NCBI RefSeq assembly: GCF_003286085.1
Contig: NW_020825294.1
Span: 6,014,001-6,078,000 of the forward strand
Origin: Drosophila persimilis
Lineage: Eukaryota > Arthropoda > Insecta > Diptera > Drosophilidae
DNA length: 64,000 bases
Direction: 5' to 3'
In this document: one piece after another, positions 24,799-38,176 of the stretch
Numbering within the stretch: position 1 is the stretch's first letter
Layout of the letters: each line of letters opens with the position of its first letter
The notes under the pieces: model-generated
Databases searched by the model: none
What the model was told of the DNA's origin: nothing
What the model saw: only the letters and a program-made list of their open reading frames with translations
Program-made: the position numbers and the translations under genes

Positions 24799-26689
24799 TT
24801 AGTTAAACATCTTCTCCAGCATTTTGCCAAGTTTTTCCTGGGCATAGCGTATCTTTGGGTAGACATCTTTGGACACACCTTTCTCCGCGATGGTCGAGAA
24901 GCGATATGTGCGAAAGTTCTTCTCGCGATCGATGTACGTGATGGCACTCTGACGCGGGCACAGAATGAGCTTCATGTGATCCGAGAAATTGATCTGAAAT
25001 GAGGAATACTTTTGGGGTAAAGGCCTCAAAAGGGAGAGCTATATTTGGGTGCGGGGCTACCTGTACGGTGCCGTTGGTCAGATGCATGACCACGGCACAG
25101 GTTGTGCGGAACCAGCTGTGCAAATGGGGCAGACGCGACACCTGGTCACTCTCGATGTTCACATTGTGGGCACCAGCCATCGCGAGATTCTCGATCATGT
25201 AGCGCTGAAAGTGGGACAGCAGCTTCATCTTCTTTTCCAGGGTCTTGCAGTAATCGGTGGTGGTCATGTAGCTCTCCTTGCCGTCCTTGTCGATGAAGTG
25301 GACGTTGATTTGATTGGGATGCAGAATCAGTTTGGTTGTGTCGATGAACATAATGCCAATGCCCTCGTCGCAGAGCTGATAGCCGAAGCCGTACTTGTCG
25401 CTGTAGTCGACCCACTTGGATATCCATAAGAGCGGCTGTGCCGCAGGATCGGTATTCTCGTCCCCGAGATTGCCTGGCAGTTGGCACGGCTGTGGGCACG
25501 CGATGATTACCACAATACCTTAAACGGAAGCAAGTACAAACCTTGTTTTCAATCAGATGGGTGAGCTGCTGGTGCAAGCTCTCAAGGTCGCCGCGGAAGT
25601 CCTCGCTGTGGCGGCACATCTGGGACGAGGCAGTGATGGTGTCGTGCAGGCTGCCCTTCAGGAGTGCCGACTGCTCAATACCGTTCATCTGCATCAGCGG
25701 CAGGCGATGAAGGGGGTCTTCGACGAAGGCAATGCGCGGAGCCATGGTCAGGCAAGAGATTGGCAAGAACGTGGGCACCCTCGAGACCTTCAGGAATTCG
25801 TAGTTCAGCAGCTGGCCAATGGCTGGCCGGCAGCTGGGGTCCGGCTGGAGCATGGCCATCACCATATCCGCAGCGGGCTTTCTCATGTAGCTGGGCACGC
25901 GGTACTCGCACTTCTTGATCCTTGAGTAAGTGTTCCTCAGCGATTTGGTCTCGAACGGGGGCTGGCCCACCAACAGCGTGTACATGACGCAGCCAATCGA
26001 CCAAATGTCCACCTCGAACGAGTGCCCCTGCTTGTTGAGGATCTCGGGGGCAATGTAGTTGGGGGTGCCGCACATAGTCTTCTTGCGTTCGCCCTCGTAT
26101 GCGATGAGTGTGGCCAGGCCAAAGTCGCCAATCTTCACGTGCAGCATATCGTCCAGGAAGAGGTTTCCCAGCTTCAGGTCGCGATGGATGATGTGCTTGT
26201 CGTGCAGATACTTGACGCCCTGGACGATCTGGTAAATGTAGTAGCGGCACTCGTACTCCGTGATGCATCCACGGCGCTTGTGCAGCTCCATCAGCGACTG
26301 AGTGGCCAAAAAGGCCCAAAAGGGTTGTCATCCATTATGCTATGCTGGATTCTCGGCGTACTTACCCGCTTCTTGCACAGCTCCAGGACAATGTATATGT
26401 TCTGGACATCCTCGAAATAGCTGTGGAACTTTACTATGTTCGGATGATCGAGATCACGGTGAATGGTGATCTCCTGGGCGGTCTTCTCCTTCTGTTGGTG
26501 CTTGATAATCAGCTTCTTTGATACGATTTTGCCGGCAAAAACATCGTCGGTCTCCACATCCATGATTTCGTAGCACTTGGCAAAGCCGCCCTTACCAAAG
26601 AACCGCAAACGCTTGTAAGTCCGGCGTAGATTCGAGTCGTACAGACAATACGGTATATCTGTGTTTATATCCTCCGGTTTTTCGGCCAT
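24799..26689 (-). CDS. Polo-like serine/threonine kinase, four coding exons
   Basis: A mitotic Polo kinase: it phosphorylates cell-cycle substrates at centrosomes, kinetochores and the midbody after docking through its polo boxes. Exons are 26366-26689, 25542-26297, 25061-25489 and 24799-24993. All introns are phase 0, 52-68 bp, with GT..AG ends. The 567-residue product has the Gly-rich loop [11 protein letters not shown] (about 31-41), Lys54, HRDLKLGN with Asp148, DFG with Asp166, the activation-loop Thr182 in [10 protein letters not shown], and APE. The polo boxes keep Trp386 (SKWVDYSD) and the phosphopeptide-binding pair His509/Lys511 (SDHMKLIL). The protein therefore looks catalytically and docking competent. 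Against D. melanogaster Polo (576 residues, from memory), many positions differ and the kinase-to-polo-box linker is about nine residues shorter. That is more than I expect of an orthologue, so it may be a paralogue that kept its introns. The start gives [13 protein letters not shown], aligned with the known N-terminus. Confidence 0.9.
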
Positions 26690-27549
26690 TTTGCCTTGTC
26701 GTTCACTCGCTACGTCCCGACGAAACCGCTTAAAAGATCAATGCCAATGATCACTCGCAGACTATGACTATGCCTATGCCCACCGACACACAGTTGCTCA
26801 CAGTTCACAAGTTCACGAAAAATAGCTACAAAAACGCTCCGAAAACCGTACGATATAAATGCCTATGTACGTGTTGTGGCTATTGAAACAACACTGGACG
26901 ACTAGCCTCCTCTGACGACACACAACAAAATAATCATAACAAAAGCCAACTCGATGGGGGGGGGAGTCTGCCCCAGAGGGTGTGCGTTCAACGAACGTTG
27001 TACGGGTAATATTTTTGTCAATAGCCTCCGCCAACAATTGAATGGAAATGGTAAGGAGAGAACCAGGGAGAGAGCGGAACAGCAGAGCCCATAAATAAGC
27101 AAATAAAACGTAATAACTAAGTGAAAATGTGGAAAATGTGTTGTTTGGTTCCGGGACGCAGGAGGGGGACGGGGGGTGTCGGTCTCCCCCACTTTAATGT
27201 CCCCCTGGAGTGCAGCAAGGACTAAATGGAAATGTTCAAGTAGATCCCTGTGAATGGGCCAAAGGATAATGAAACGTTCTGCCAGAAAACATCAAAAGTG
27301 GCTTAGAATTTGGTGAACCAAAGAGGGGGGCAACTGTTGAGTTGGTCGTAGGATGAATTATGAAGCAGAAGTTACGGAAATTACCAAGAAATGGTTAGTT
27401 TTTGGATGATCTTTGAGCACATTGGGGAGTAGAACAGATAATCGGATTCTAATTCCAGAGAAAGATGAGAGAGATTCTACCAAAGGCTGTGTATTCTCCG
27501 GACCGAAAAGTAAGTCTCGCCAAAGACTGTGTATTTTGCTATTGGATGC

Positions 27550-27746
27550 TGTGGACCGACTTCGCTGCCCAAGGCATTGACGAGCCGAGGCGAAGCTGTG
27601 TAAGCTTCGTGGCCGCCGTCAGAGGTGAAGGATAGCCTTCGGTAGCCTTCGTACCTTCGCGCGTCATGCAGTAGCACTCCTCAGTCGTCTTGCATTTCTG
27701 TCCGACTTTGACGGAGCCCTTCGAAGGCCCCTCAAGGCGATTAAAT
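27550..27746 (-). pseudogene. Coding-like fragment, unidentified
   Basis: On the minus strand one frame is open for about 66 codons. It reads like normal protein: it includes KVGQKCKTTEECYCM, TREGTKATEGY and PLTAATKLTQLRLG, and ends VHSIQ before a stop. The composition is more GC-rich than the surroundings and the text is not a simple repeat. It has no ATG at a sensible place in that frame and no matching splice partner nearby. It may be an exon, a gene fossil or chance; I cannot name a family. Confidence 0.2.
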
Positions 27747-28191
27747 CACTCCGAATGGTAATCTCTTTGGGGTATTTCTCTACCCTCCTTTTCTCCCTGT
27801 GGCTAGAATACTTACCCAGATCCTAGAACGTTTCCATCGATTATAGACCAATTAAGAAGGGCAAAAGCAAACAAATATTCGAATTTCTGTTGGAAATCAT
27901 AGGACGGAGGGGGCTGCTGTCAATCCTGCTGGTAATATTTTGCACAGCTTGGCAATTCCCCAATCATTTCCGATGATCCTTTCCCCCATACATATATTTC
28001 CGTGCAAAAACAAAAACAAACAGAAACCGTATCCAACCTTTTGCCACTTATCCTCGAACCGCTTTGAACTCCTGAAACTGGTGAATATTTTATTCATGGA
28101 AACCAAATCTATTCCGAGCTGAGAGCTGGGCTTCCAGCTAGTTAGCTATGCCATCTGCCACGCCCTCGGAAACTACTTAGCAGCGGTGTGG

Positions 28192-28216
28192 CACACACAC
28201 ACACACACACACACAC
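28192..28216. repeat. CA microsatellite
   Basis: About twelve uninterrupted CA units. Confidence 0.9.
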
Positions 28217-30982
28217 GGGGAATATATGTGGCACCATTCCACCAGAGTACGACTATATTCCGCCCTGATAAGTTGCAATGCATTTTCTTCTTGCATTTAC
28301 CCCCCCCAGCTCCAGCTCCACCCCTGCCTGCCCCTCCCTGATTCTGATTCAGATTCTGTTTCTGTTTTTTCCTCCTGTCATCGGTGGAGGGGTGATGGGG
28401 GGCGGGGGAGCTGTGTGCTATCTGCAGAGCGCCACGCTGCCAGAGAGCTAAACAATGAAGAACTAATCCGCAGAGTATACAAAAGAATAGCTATAAAACT
28501 GTTCAGTGTTCTCTCCACCATTCTGTGAGTGGGTGTTGGGGATCTCTCTCTCTCTGTGCGGTGTGTGCGGGGGGGCGAGGGGGGAAGGCATATGTGTTGG
28601 TATAAGGCCACTTTATGGCTGCCCTTTTGCAACAATTGCAGGGCGCCGGGGCGCCGGGGCGCCGGGGCTGGGCTGCATTCAATCAACAAACTTTTTAAAG
28701 CGCAGTTACAAAACTCAAACATAAGAATGGAGCCGGGCAGGGGCCACAGTAAAGCAAAGAAAACATGCAAGAAAAGATACGATGCGAAGGTGCCAGATGT
28801 AGATACTCTTGGGTGGAATTTCCCTGAACTGATGTTGGAAATAATATTAATTTACCTGAATTGATGATCGAAACTATAAGAAACAGCAGAATCTTTGAGT
28901 TTTATTCATATATCTTCGGAGACAGGAAGTTTATTCTTACAACCACTCATTTTAAGAGCGATTATTCAGTTACTTGTTAAAGTATCTTCCTTATATTTGC
29001 TTAAAACCTTTTGAAATTTCAATTTACATTATTTTATCCTCATCAAATTTGCTTTCTTTAAAAGATTATACGATCGAGATAGCCTTTTAGAGGCATATCG
29101 CTCAGATGGATTCATTCTATAAATCTTAAATCTTAAGGAACATTTATAGGTTTTCTTATCTTATTTTTGATGTGTATCCCATGGGATTTATTACAGATTT
29201 TCGTTGAAAGTTTCACAAAATATACCATCTTTAGAAATAAACCATGAGTGCTAGTATCTGCATCGATTATCCTTCATTCCCTGCCAAAAATTACAAGATA
29301 TAATAGAATTAGAGCTCTAAATCTGGTATTTTGACTATTTTTGGAAAAAAAGATCGTCAAAATTTACTTGGTTACCAACGAAGAAACCATATTCTCTATA
29401 AAAGATACAAATATATCATTTGATAAACTAGGAAGCAAGTCCCCCTGCACACTCGCTTTACTCTTGCGGCAACCCCCGGCTCACTAGCTATGCTCGCTCG
29501 CGCAGATATGAGTAAAAAATGTTGACAAAATCTTAGATGTTTCAACCACAGAGGAACCCTCCGACTAGACTATCTGTATCTCCCATAAATGCTCCCTCTG
29601 GCTGCCCTACAAACATCATGTCCCTATCGTAATACCCTTTTTGTTTGAGGGCGTATCAAAAAGATAGTGAATAGAGTGGGGAAAAAGTAGAACAGAACAT
29701 TGTGAAAGATACTACGTGATGGCTGTGGCTGGACGAGAAATTGCACAACAGACAGGAACCTCAACAACAAGAGCGACAACAGCGACAGCGACGGCGACAG
29801 CGACAGCAGCAGCGACGGCAGCAGAGCAGGAACAAGAGAAGCAGCGGCGGCAGCGTTTAATTATGACAATCAATACTCCCACAGATACTTACACACACAC
29901 ACACACGTACACACCCACACACATGAAAGATTTTATTGCTGATGTGCTCATTGCTCATCTGTGGAGCTGTGGAGCTGTGGGACCTCGGACTAGTGCAAAT
30001 AAAACTTGATTAAATTCCATTGGCGGTTCCAATTTCGCACGGGTTGAGGGTCCCTCCCTCCGCCCCTGAGAATGGGGGGTGCGGAGCTCCCCAGCGTTGA
30101 CCAGAAGGGACGACACATAGAATCCGAGCCACAGCTTCTGTGGAGACGGATGGATGGATGGCTGGCTGGCTGGAGGGGCTGGAGGACTGGAGGACTGGCG
30201 TGGCAAAGGATGGACACACATGTCGTATAGCCGTAGCCGCCCTGGCTGTGGCGCATATTACAACAATCAAACATAACCTAATTAGACGCTGTTGTTGTTG
30301 TCGTTGCTTCCCCCCCTTCTTTATGGGGGTTTCATGAACTTCGGGGGCAAATTAAGGTTATGCAAACTAGCTGTTGGAAAAAACACTTGGATTAATGAGA
30401 GGACTCACAGCGAGGGTCCACACAAAAGATTGACCACAATATTCTGCCAAAGGAGAGCAAGTGGTAATTTGTTTACGTTGTTATAACCAGCCAGGAAGGG
30501 CCTTCTGACAGGGGATTGTGGCAGACTTAAGGGCAGGGAGATTAGTTTTTAAAGGAAGAAAGCCCTATCTCAAGGGCAGTATTCGTACTGCAACCCTGCC
30601 TGAAAGGGCAATCGTTGGAATCAGCGATTCAGCTTTCTTAAAACTTTGAATCGCTCGCCAGAAACAGACAAAGAAAAGCGAAACAGGTCTCGTCCTTTTT
30701 ACTGCGTTGGATCATCAAATTTCGGTTTTATTTTCTCGCTCACTTTTGATTTGATTTCCTGGTAGAGAGAACGAGAAAGCAACACCCACATTTGATAGTT
30801 TTTTGCTTGTTAAAACGTTTTTTTGTGTGTAGTCAAACCGTTTTCTTAGTTTACACTGAAAGAAATTAATAGTGAGCCATTTCAGACCTCAGCTGATATT
30901 AATCCGCAGGTCTCGGATGATTTTAGCCTGTGGATTCTGGCAGGGCTCTGCAATGGATGACTTTGGTGGGCATTGGACCCCC

Positions 30983-31023
30983 CTCCTCCTCCTCCTCCTC
31001 CTCCTCCTGCTCCTCCTCCTCCT
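30983..31023. repeat. CCT microsatellite
   Basis: A run of about 13 CCT units with one G interruption. It forms a homopyrimidine/homopurine tract. Confidence 0.9.
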
Positions 31024-34000
31024 CATCCCCTGTTAATACTCTGAAATACTTATTCCACATTGTTACCTCTCTGTGGGGCAATCCACCGGCTAAAGGCTTT
31101 CCCTACTAATTGAAAATTCCTCTAAATATCCTCGCTCGAGTTCCATGACTATCCGATGGCATTTAATTGAGTATTGCAGGACACATAATAACTGTGTTTA
31201 ATCAAATATTAATTTGCATACATATAGATACATGTATGTCGATGAGTGGGTAATATATTGGTATCCATAAAGCTTTGAGGATTCTTTGTTCTGGGAGGAC
31301 TGTTGTAGCCGCAGTTGCAGTTGCAGTTGCAGGTCTCCTCCGTGCAGGTGGCCGTAATTACAAGGCCACAAGTGTGTCTGGCTGTGTGTGCTCGTGTATG
31401 CCTCTCTTTCTGTGTGCCTGCCACAGCTCTCTGGCAGCTCTCTATCCTGTGGGTTTTTGTGCTGTGTTTGCACTGCCTTCAATTAACATGTGCGGTGCTA
31501 CGCACTTTCTTTGACCCTGCCCCACGCACACATTCATCAAGTGTATTTGCACTGCATTAATATGAGTGTGTGTGGGCGTCTGTGTCTGTGTGTGTGTGTG
31601 TGTGTGTGGGGGAATCTGTGAAGTGGACGACAATCAAGCACACACTCAAAGATTAATCCTGACACTCACTTGCAAACTAATTACATGGCTCTTAGGCAAC
31701 GCCCGCCGCCCGCCCGCCCCCCGACCCATGAGACCCCCCTACCAAAAAGCCTCCAATAAGCCAACATACATTGTATATGCCAGAGAACGAGAGACTATAA
31801 TAAGACTGTGCCCTGAATGCCACATGTTGTAAACATCAATTGAATGCAACATTTGATTGGCAATAATTGAAAATAGTTGTTGTACATTAAGAGGTGCAGG
31901 GGGGGGCGGGTGTTTATTGGGTTGGATTTCCTGTTGCCATGACGGCCTTTGTGTCCCTCTCTCCCCCTCTCTCTCTCTTCCTGTCCCTCTTCCTGTATCT
32001 GTATCTGTGACTGCTTCTGTGTGCCATTTAATTCACACCCATTGGACACCCATCGAAACCAGGCAACGTCTGTTGTCATCATCATTATCGTCAGCCCAAA
32101 AGGGAGCAGAGGGAGACAGAGAGACGTCCTATCCGGCGGGAAACAACAATAAATCCGTAATGATAGTCAGTCACTGTCATGCCACAGCTTTTCGTCCTCC
32201 TTTTTCTTACATTTTTACATGCAATTTCATTTAACAAACAAATGAAATAAAACCCAAAAGAATGGAACGCGCCTTGTGCCCGTCTGAGAGAGAGAGATGG
32301 CTATCCGAAAGATACATATAACCGTTAAGAAAGTAGCAGCCAATCATCTCAGCAGCTTGGGCCAATTGTCAGTCGGTCCCAATCCATCCGGTAATTGGAC
32401 GAGGCGAATGCTTAACGCTTTTCACACGCCTGTTTACAGTTTTACAGTCCACCCCCCCACACCTACTTTTCCCCCGCCCCCCCTGAACTGCTGGTTTATC
32501 CCCCATTCTGTCCACTGCTGAGTTGGCAATTTTTCAGGGTTTAAGCAGGGAGTGCGCAAAAAAAGAAACCCTGAAAAAAAAACTCGAAAAAATATGATAA
32601 ATTGACAGCTCTTATCTAGCATTATGCCCCTTCGTCGAGCTCCTTAGCGGCAGTGGCCCAATGATTTTCCAGCAGGTTTTTATCCCCCTCTTTGTTTGCT
32701 TTTAGTTATGGAAAATGGAAAAACCAAATGGTGACCAATTATGGCAATGGAAAATGCGATTTTCGATTTAAGGGGTAGAATAGAAATAATATATCTGTGT
32801 TTTATTATTTATAAACTGAGACCTTGGGGAAGGCAGTTTTTTGGGGGAGGTTGGGGAGGTTTTTTAGTACAAGATTAATTAAGACTAATTCGAAGAAGAT
32901 CCAGGAAGTGTACTCATAAATATATCATAACCACCTCAGAAAATCTCGAGATCCAGTGAGGTGTAAGGTTTAATTATAAATTATATTATTTGCTTAAAAT
33001 TGGGCAATTTTATATTAAAATAAAACTTAAATCAAAAGTTTTATTTATTTTATAGATTTATTTCCATTAAAAATTAATTAATTAATTACAAATTAATTTT
33101 AAAAATGTAAATAGGATTTGGAAAATAAAATCCAACTTATTTTTGGTAAAATTTGATCTTTAAATAGATTTTATACACAGTTTTAAAGGTTTTTTAGTAC
33201 AAAAATTATTAAATACAAAGGAAATACATTTTTAGAGTTGTTTTCCGCTTTAGATACCATATATTTTCAATTTCAAGAATTTATTGATTTTATTTTCTTA
33301 TAAATTCAAAGAATTACCATTCAAAAAAGATTTCCTTTTTACCTTTTTAGTCAAAGGGTTTGAATTTTCGAGGGAAAATCTGTCATTAAAGGTTGCCAAG
33401 GCAGCGCCTCGAACCCCACAATTATTTTCCAGGCATACCCAGCCCCGAAAAAACAGCAGCCTGCCTGCCTGCCTGCATCAATGATATATGTAATCCCCGC
33501 CAATCATTGAACCTATTCATTAGATATATGGGATGCAGGGATGTGTGGCCGGGGCTTAGAGCCCATAAGCCTGGGGCACTTCATTGCACACAGAAACAAA
33601 TCAGGGGGCAGCTCAAAAGTTAAACGCATAATTAAAATCACTCTCAAAGGCGCGGCACGGGTCGCGGGCCCCACACGACGACAGTATCAAAAGCCACAGA
33701 AACACACTTGAAATTTTTGTATGAAAAAAAAAAATAAATAAAAACCCATCAAACGGAATCTATACAAGTATCTGCTGGTCTGTATCTGTATCTGTATCTG
33801 TAGCTGTTGCTGCCTGAGCATTAATCGCATTACTTATTAAATCAATTAAAAACTTTTTCAAGCGCATAAATAACAACATTTGTTGCGAATGGAAAGCCAG
33901 AGATGGGATCTATGTTTAAGCGAGTGTCGGTTGGGGTTGGGGAGGGGAAAGGCGACTGAACAATCACAGAATATAATGTTTTATTGTGTTTTTGTAATGC

Positions 34001-34509
34001 ATTTGTCTGACTGCCTGTCGACTGTCCGTCTATCCGTCTATCCGTCTGTCTATCCGTCTGTCTGACATTCACTTAAACATTGTTGCTGCTTCTGTTGCTG
34101 CTGCCACTGGCTGGTGCATGGTATCATCATTTCTGTTGTTGATTTTGATGTAATTATTCACACTGCAATTATACGAATCATGGCGAAAAGTTTGCGCGGC
34201 TTTTGCTTTATGTTCTTATTGCTGCTGCTGCTGTTCATAATCTGCAATAAAAACACAAGCTACATATCTGATGGGGGGCCTTGGAGTGGGGGGGGAGGTG
34301 GAAGGCGTTCGTTCTGCACATTATTATGCGAAAATCGTATCAAAGGATTGCACAGAATAACAACAACAGCACTGATGCTGCTGCTGCCTCTGCCTCTGCC
34401 TCACATTGCATAATGTCATTAAAGGGTGAGTGGAAGGGCGGGGGGGTTGGGGGGAAACAACATACACATCCACATGGAACGTTGTTCGGTAATTTTATAC
34501 TTTTGCATA

Positions 34510-34575
34510 CAACCAACCAACCAACCATCCATCCATCCAACCATCCATCCAACCATCCAACCATCCATCCATCCA
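34510..34575. repeat. CCAA/CCAT tetranucleotide repeat
   Basis: CCAA units grade into CCAT and mixed CCATCCAA units. The minus strand encodes a spurious WMDGWLDG peptide. Confidence 0.85.
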
Positions 34576-35039
34576 GGCAAAGCATTCATATCCAGCTATC
34601 CATAACACAGAAATATCCTCTTCAAAACATACACAAAACACAACAAAAAAGAAAAAACATTTCTTGTCGGAAAATGTATCTGCCATGCGAGAGTTCTCTC
34701 TGGCAATCTGCTAGAAACAAGTGGGAGAAGGCCGGCCATTGATTAGATTTCGACTTTTGCGATACCTCTTGAGTATGGGGATTATGGAAGCTAATTGGGG
34801 GTACATTTTCGGATAGATATTTATAAGAATAAGAGATGTGTTATAGGGGAATGCTGGTAAAGAGGATTTCGCTGTCATTTCTGGCAATCCAACTAGGCCT
34901 ATAGGCCTATAATTCCGATAATAATTATCTAAAAGTAATGATTTTGGGTGAATGTTTAGGTAATATCTTCATCTTTTAGTATAGTATTTTTGGGCACTGT
35001 ATATTTTAAATTGTGGATGCCACAAGATCTCAAAGTTTT

Positions 35040-35510
35040 CTCAAAAAAATTCGGAAAATATTGAATATATTAAAATACTGTTGAAAATAATACTGAAATA
35101 ATATAGAGGTAATACTGGAATAATACTGAATATATTTTATATACTGAAATATTACTGATAATATTGAATATTCTGAAAAAATAATAAACATACTGAAATA
35201 ATACTGAATGTACTAAAATATATTATATACTGAAATAATATTTAAGTAATGATGAAAATTAAACTAAATATACTGAAAATAATACTGCATTGATACTGAA
35301 TATAATGCAACGATACGGAAAATAATACTGAATATATTTTATATATTTCAATATTACTAAAAATATTGAATATTATAAAAAAATATTTAATCTACTGTAA
35401 AAATACTTAATATACTAAAATAATCCTAGAAATTATACTAAATATACAAAAATAGTACTAAAATTATACTGAAAATAATACAGAATACTTCTGCCAAATA
35501 TTTTTTTTTT
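35040..35510. repeat. A+T-rich degenerate repeat field
   Basis: The words AATACTGAA, ATACTGAAATAATACTG and GAATATATTTTATATACTG recur throughout about 470 bp with no strict period. The field resembles the AAATACC field at 2440-2900 in composition and looks like expanded, decayed simple repeat. No coding frame is present. Confidence 0.65.
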
Positions 35511-38176
35511 TGCATTTCTGAAAACCCAGACCAATAGATGGCCACATAAATACCCAAAATTCCCATAATATTTATCGAACTATATTGATTTCCGGAAAAT
35601 AGGTAGATAATATCTTTATATATGATTATACTTAAATTTAGCTTTGTATCTTTTTCATTTTGGATGCCACAAACTTTTCAAATTTTCCTGATGGCAAAAT
35701 ATGCCTGAAGGATCTTTCATCATACTGTATATGTGTGTATTCCCCATAAATTTGTATGCATTTCTGCCTTTTTAAGCCACACAAATAGGAGTACCATATA
35801 TACCCCTTTTACTCGTTGCACACCCTCTGCCTAGGCATTCCTCAGCTAATACACTCTTCCCTTTTTGTGCCATGGCTTATGCAAACACACAGCAAATATC
35901 CATAATGTAAATGAAAGAAACACCAGGCCACCCAGCGCCGTCCTTCCACACAAATCCCCATATTATTGAAGAAGGAAACAACAGACACAAATTGATTGAT
36001 ATATTCATAGGAAAATCCATGATATCCTTGTAAATTCCTGATGACTTTTGGTTGCCAAAACATTTCCCGGAGACAACACGGGTCTTCTCAGGTTGAAGCT
36101 TCTTGAAGATGCCATCCATCCATCCAGCCAGCCATCCAATGGCTGGTGGGGGGAAGTCATCGTTTAATTAAAAACATTTTGTATACACATTTGCTTCCCT
36201 TTTTGCTTCAGATTCAGATTGTTGCTGCCGCTGCTGCTGTTGCGATTCCGTTTGCAATTGCTTTTTGCCTCAGATACTTCCTAGTAGTGCCCCCCCTTTT
36301 TTAGCTCTCCATCTGTATCCTACTCTTGTTAATGATATCACCCAAATGGCTGATGCTCCTGCTGCTCCGCCTTCCTCCGCCTTTTGTTGCTGCTGATTTG
36401 TGGGTACCCTGTAGAGGGTATTATGACTGGGGACAAGGTGTTGGCTACAGGGAGATGGTGGCTCTTTTCGAAGGTATTTTTGATGAGAAAACATTTCGTT
36501 TGAATCCTAGAAGAGATAGTTTTTGGATCATACTTATATATATCGTAAGACATGACTAATTACAGGTTTATAAATAGGCTTTAGAGCGACAGATTCCACG
36601 GCAAAAATACTTAAAGAAATACCTAATCAAATACTAAATAAATACTTAAAAACTATATTTTTGAAGGAAATCCATAGACACTTTCTATAGATACTTCAAG
36701 GCAAGTCAATCATCTGTAGATGCAGCTTTTTGTTTCCCCAAAATTCTCCACCAAATTTGACCCACAATCCACTGACGCTCGGCTCGAGATGTACAAGCGA
36801 AAACTTCAGAGGAGACTACCCCAGAACAGAGTTTTCTTCTGCCCACAGGTCTATTCCAGGGTATCCCACACTTCGTGGCCCCAACAGATCTCTTGCCGCT
36901 CTTGTTTCACTGGTGCCGCAATGTTGCTGCTGCTGCTCCTGATGTGTTCCTCCTGTCAGTTGTCTGTGCCGCTTGTTCGTTGCTGTGTTAATGATATTTA
37001 ATGATGATGCTATGCTTGTTCCTTCTGCTGCTGCTGCTGCTGCTGTTGCTGCCACGCCCTCCAGCCAGAACCATTTGCAAGGCCAAGCCCCAGAATACCA
37101 TTGAATATTTTGGCTGAATCTAGCAACCAAAATCCAGAGCCCAGAATCCAGAATCCTCATTCTCCTACCCATGTATGCACATGGAAAATTTTGTTTGTCT
37201 ATGCGGGACGTCATTTGATTTTCGTCTGTTGGCTGCTGGCTTTTAATATGCCCCTGCCCCCTGGCCCCAGCCACTGCCACTGCCACTGCCACTGCCACCG
37301 CCACTGCACTCTCTGTAAACCTCCACTCCACTGTATATCTGTATCTGTATCTGTATCTGTGTATACATCAGGCATGGTTGCAAACTAATTTTGGTTAGGC
37401 AGGCGCCAGTTATTGCCATGCCCCCCGCCGGCCACAATCATTATCAGTTTTCCGTTTTTCGGTGCGGTTAGAGCTGGATTGTCCGTCCGTGTGTTTGTGT
37501 GGCATCCAAGGGATTGGGTTCTTCATTTTGTGGCCAATACAAACACAATCATCCGCATACAGCGTTGCACACACACAATTTGGCTTTCAGCTTTCAGCTT
37601 TTGGCTTTTTATCTGCCATCTGCTATCTGAAATTCTTATTTTTGTTTAGGGGGAGGGGGAGGCAGAGCCAACCCTTCAACCTCCAACCCCACTTGTTGCT
37701 CCCCACAACAAATTGGAGCTTGCAGTGCACAAGTTTTTGTTGCTGGTAATTGCAGCCAGACCAGACCCTAAGATTCGGCTAATAGAACGTTCAGATGGCA
37801 AATGGTGGGGGGATTGAATGAACCTTTGAGTAGAGCCAGATATAAATTGCAGCCATCGAATAGTGAAATTTATTGACACTCACTTAATTTTAAAGTGTTG
37901 CAAGGGCGAAAGGCAACGCCAACGCCAACGCGAACGGAGGCACAACTGTTCACTGAACTGGAAAATATTCGATTGCTTGACAGCTGGACACGGCGATAAA
38001 TGAGTCTGTTAAATGGATAAATAACTCCCATGCAATAGCAGAGTTCATTTAACAGCAGAATACATTCCGCATATATTCTCGAATCCATGGCAGTACATAA
38101 TCCACTTACTAGAGTTGACTTTAAGTAGAAGTCTGCAACGATTACTGATGACAGGAATTAAGGGACTCTCGGAAGA

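Larger units (their letters stand above)
26690..30600. other. Kinase 5' flank and non-coding DNA
   Basis: The kinase 5' UTR and promoter should lie in the first few hundred bases to the right of 26689, but I see no convincing DRE, TATA or initiator there. Further on there are a G-rich run near 26957, a pair of CAAAG[GA]CTGTGTATT words at 27481 and 27520, a CA repeat at 28192-28216, and CAG/GCGACA-type repeats at about 29760-29850. A coding-like fragment is listed separately at 27550-27746. Confidence 0.55.
30601..38176. other. Non-coding DNA, no gene seen
   Basis: Microsatellite-rich non-coding DNA: CCT at 30983-31023, TG at 31586-31609, CTGTAT words at about 33781-33805 and 37330-37362, and CTGTC/TATCCGTC words near 34020. 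The interval 32760-33350 is an A+T-rich block. Open frames at 36720-37331 and 37101-37437 on both strands are Ala-, Gly- or His-rich repeat translations. A TACCCTGTAGAGGGTA hairpin-like word near 36405 resembles the tips of degenerate Drosophila repeats but cannot be assigned. Confidence 0.6.

Noticed and set aside
26848..26858. TATAAA-like word upstream of the kinase
   Set aside because: It reads TATAAA only on the plus strand, whereas the kinase is on the minus strand, and no initiator lies at the right distance.
36400..36430. TACCCTGTAGAGGGTA hairpin, possibly a transposon tip
   Set aside because: Only a short word is visible and no accompanying element body or target duplication could be traced.
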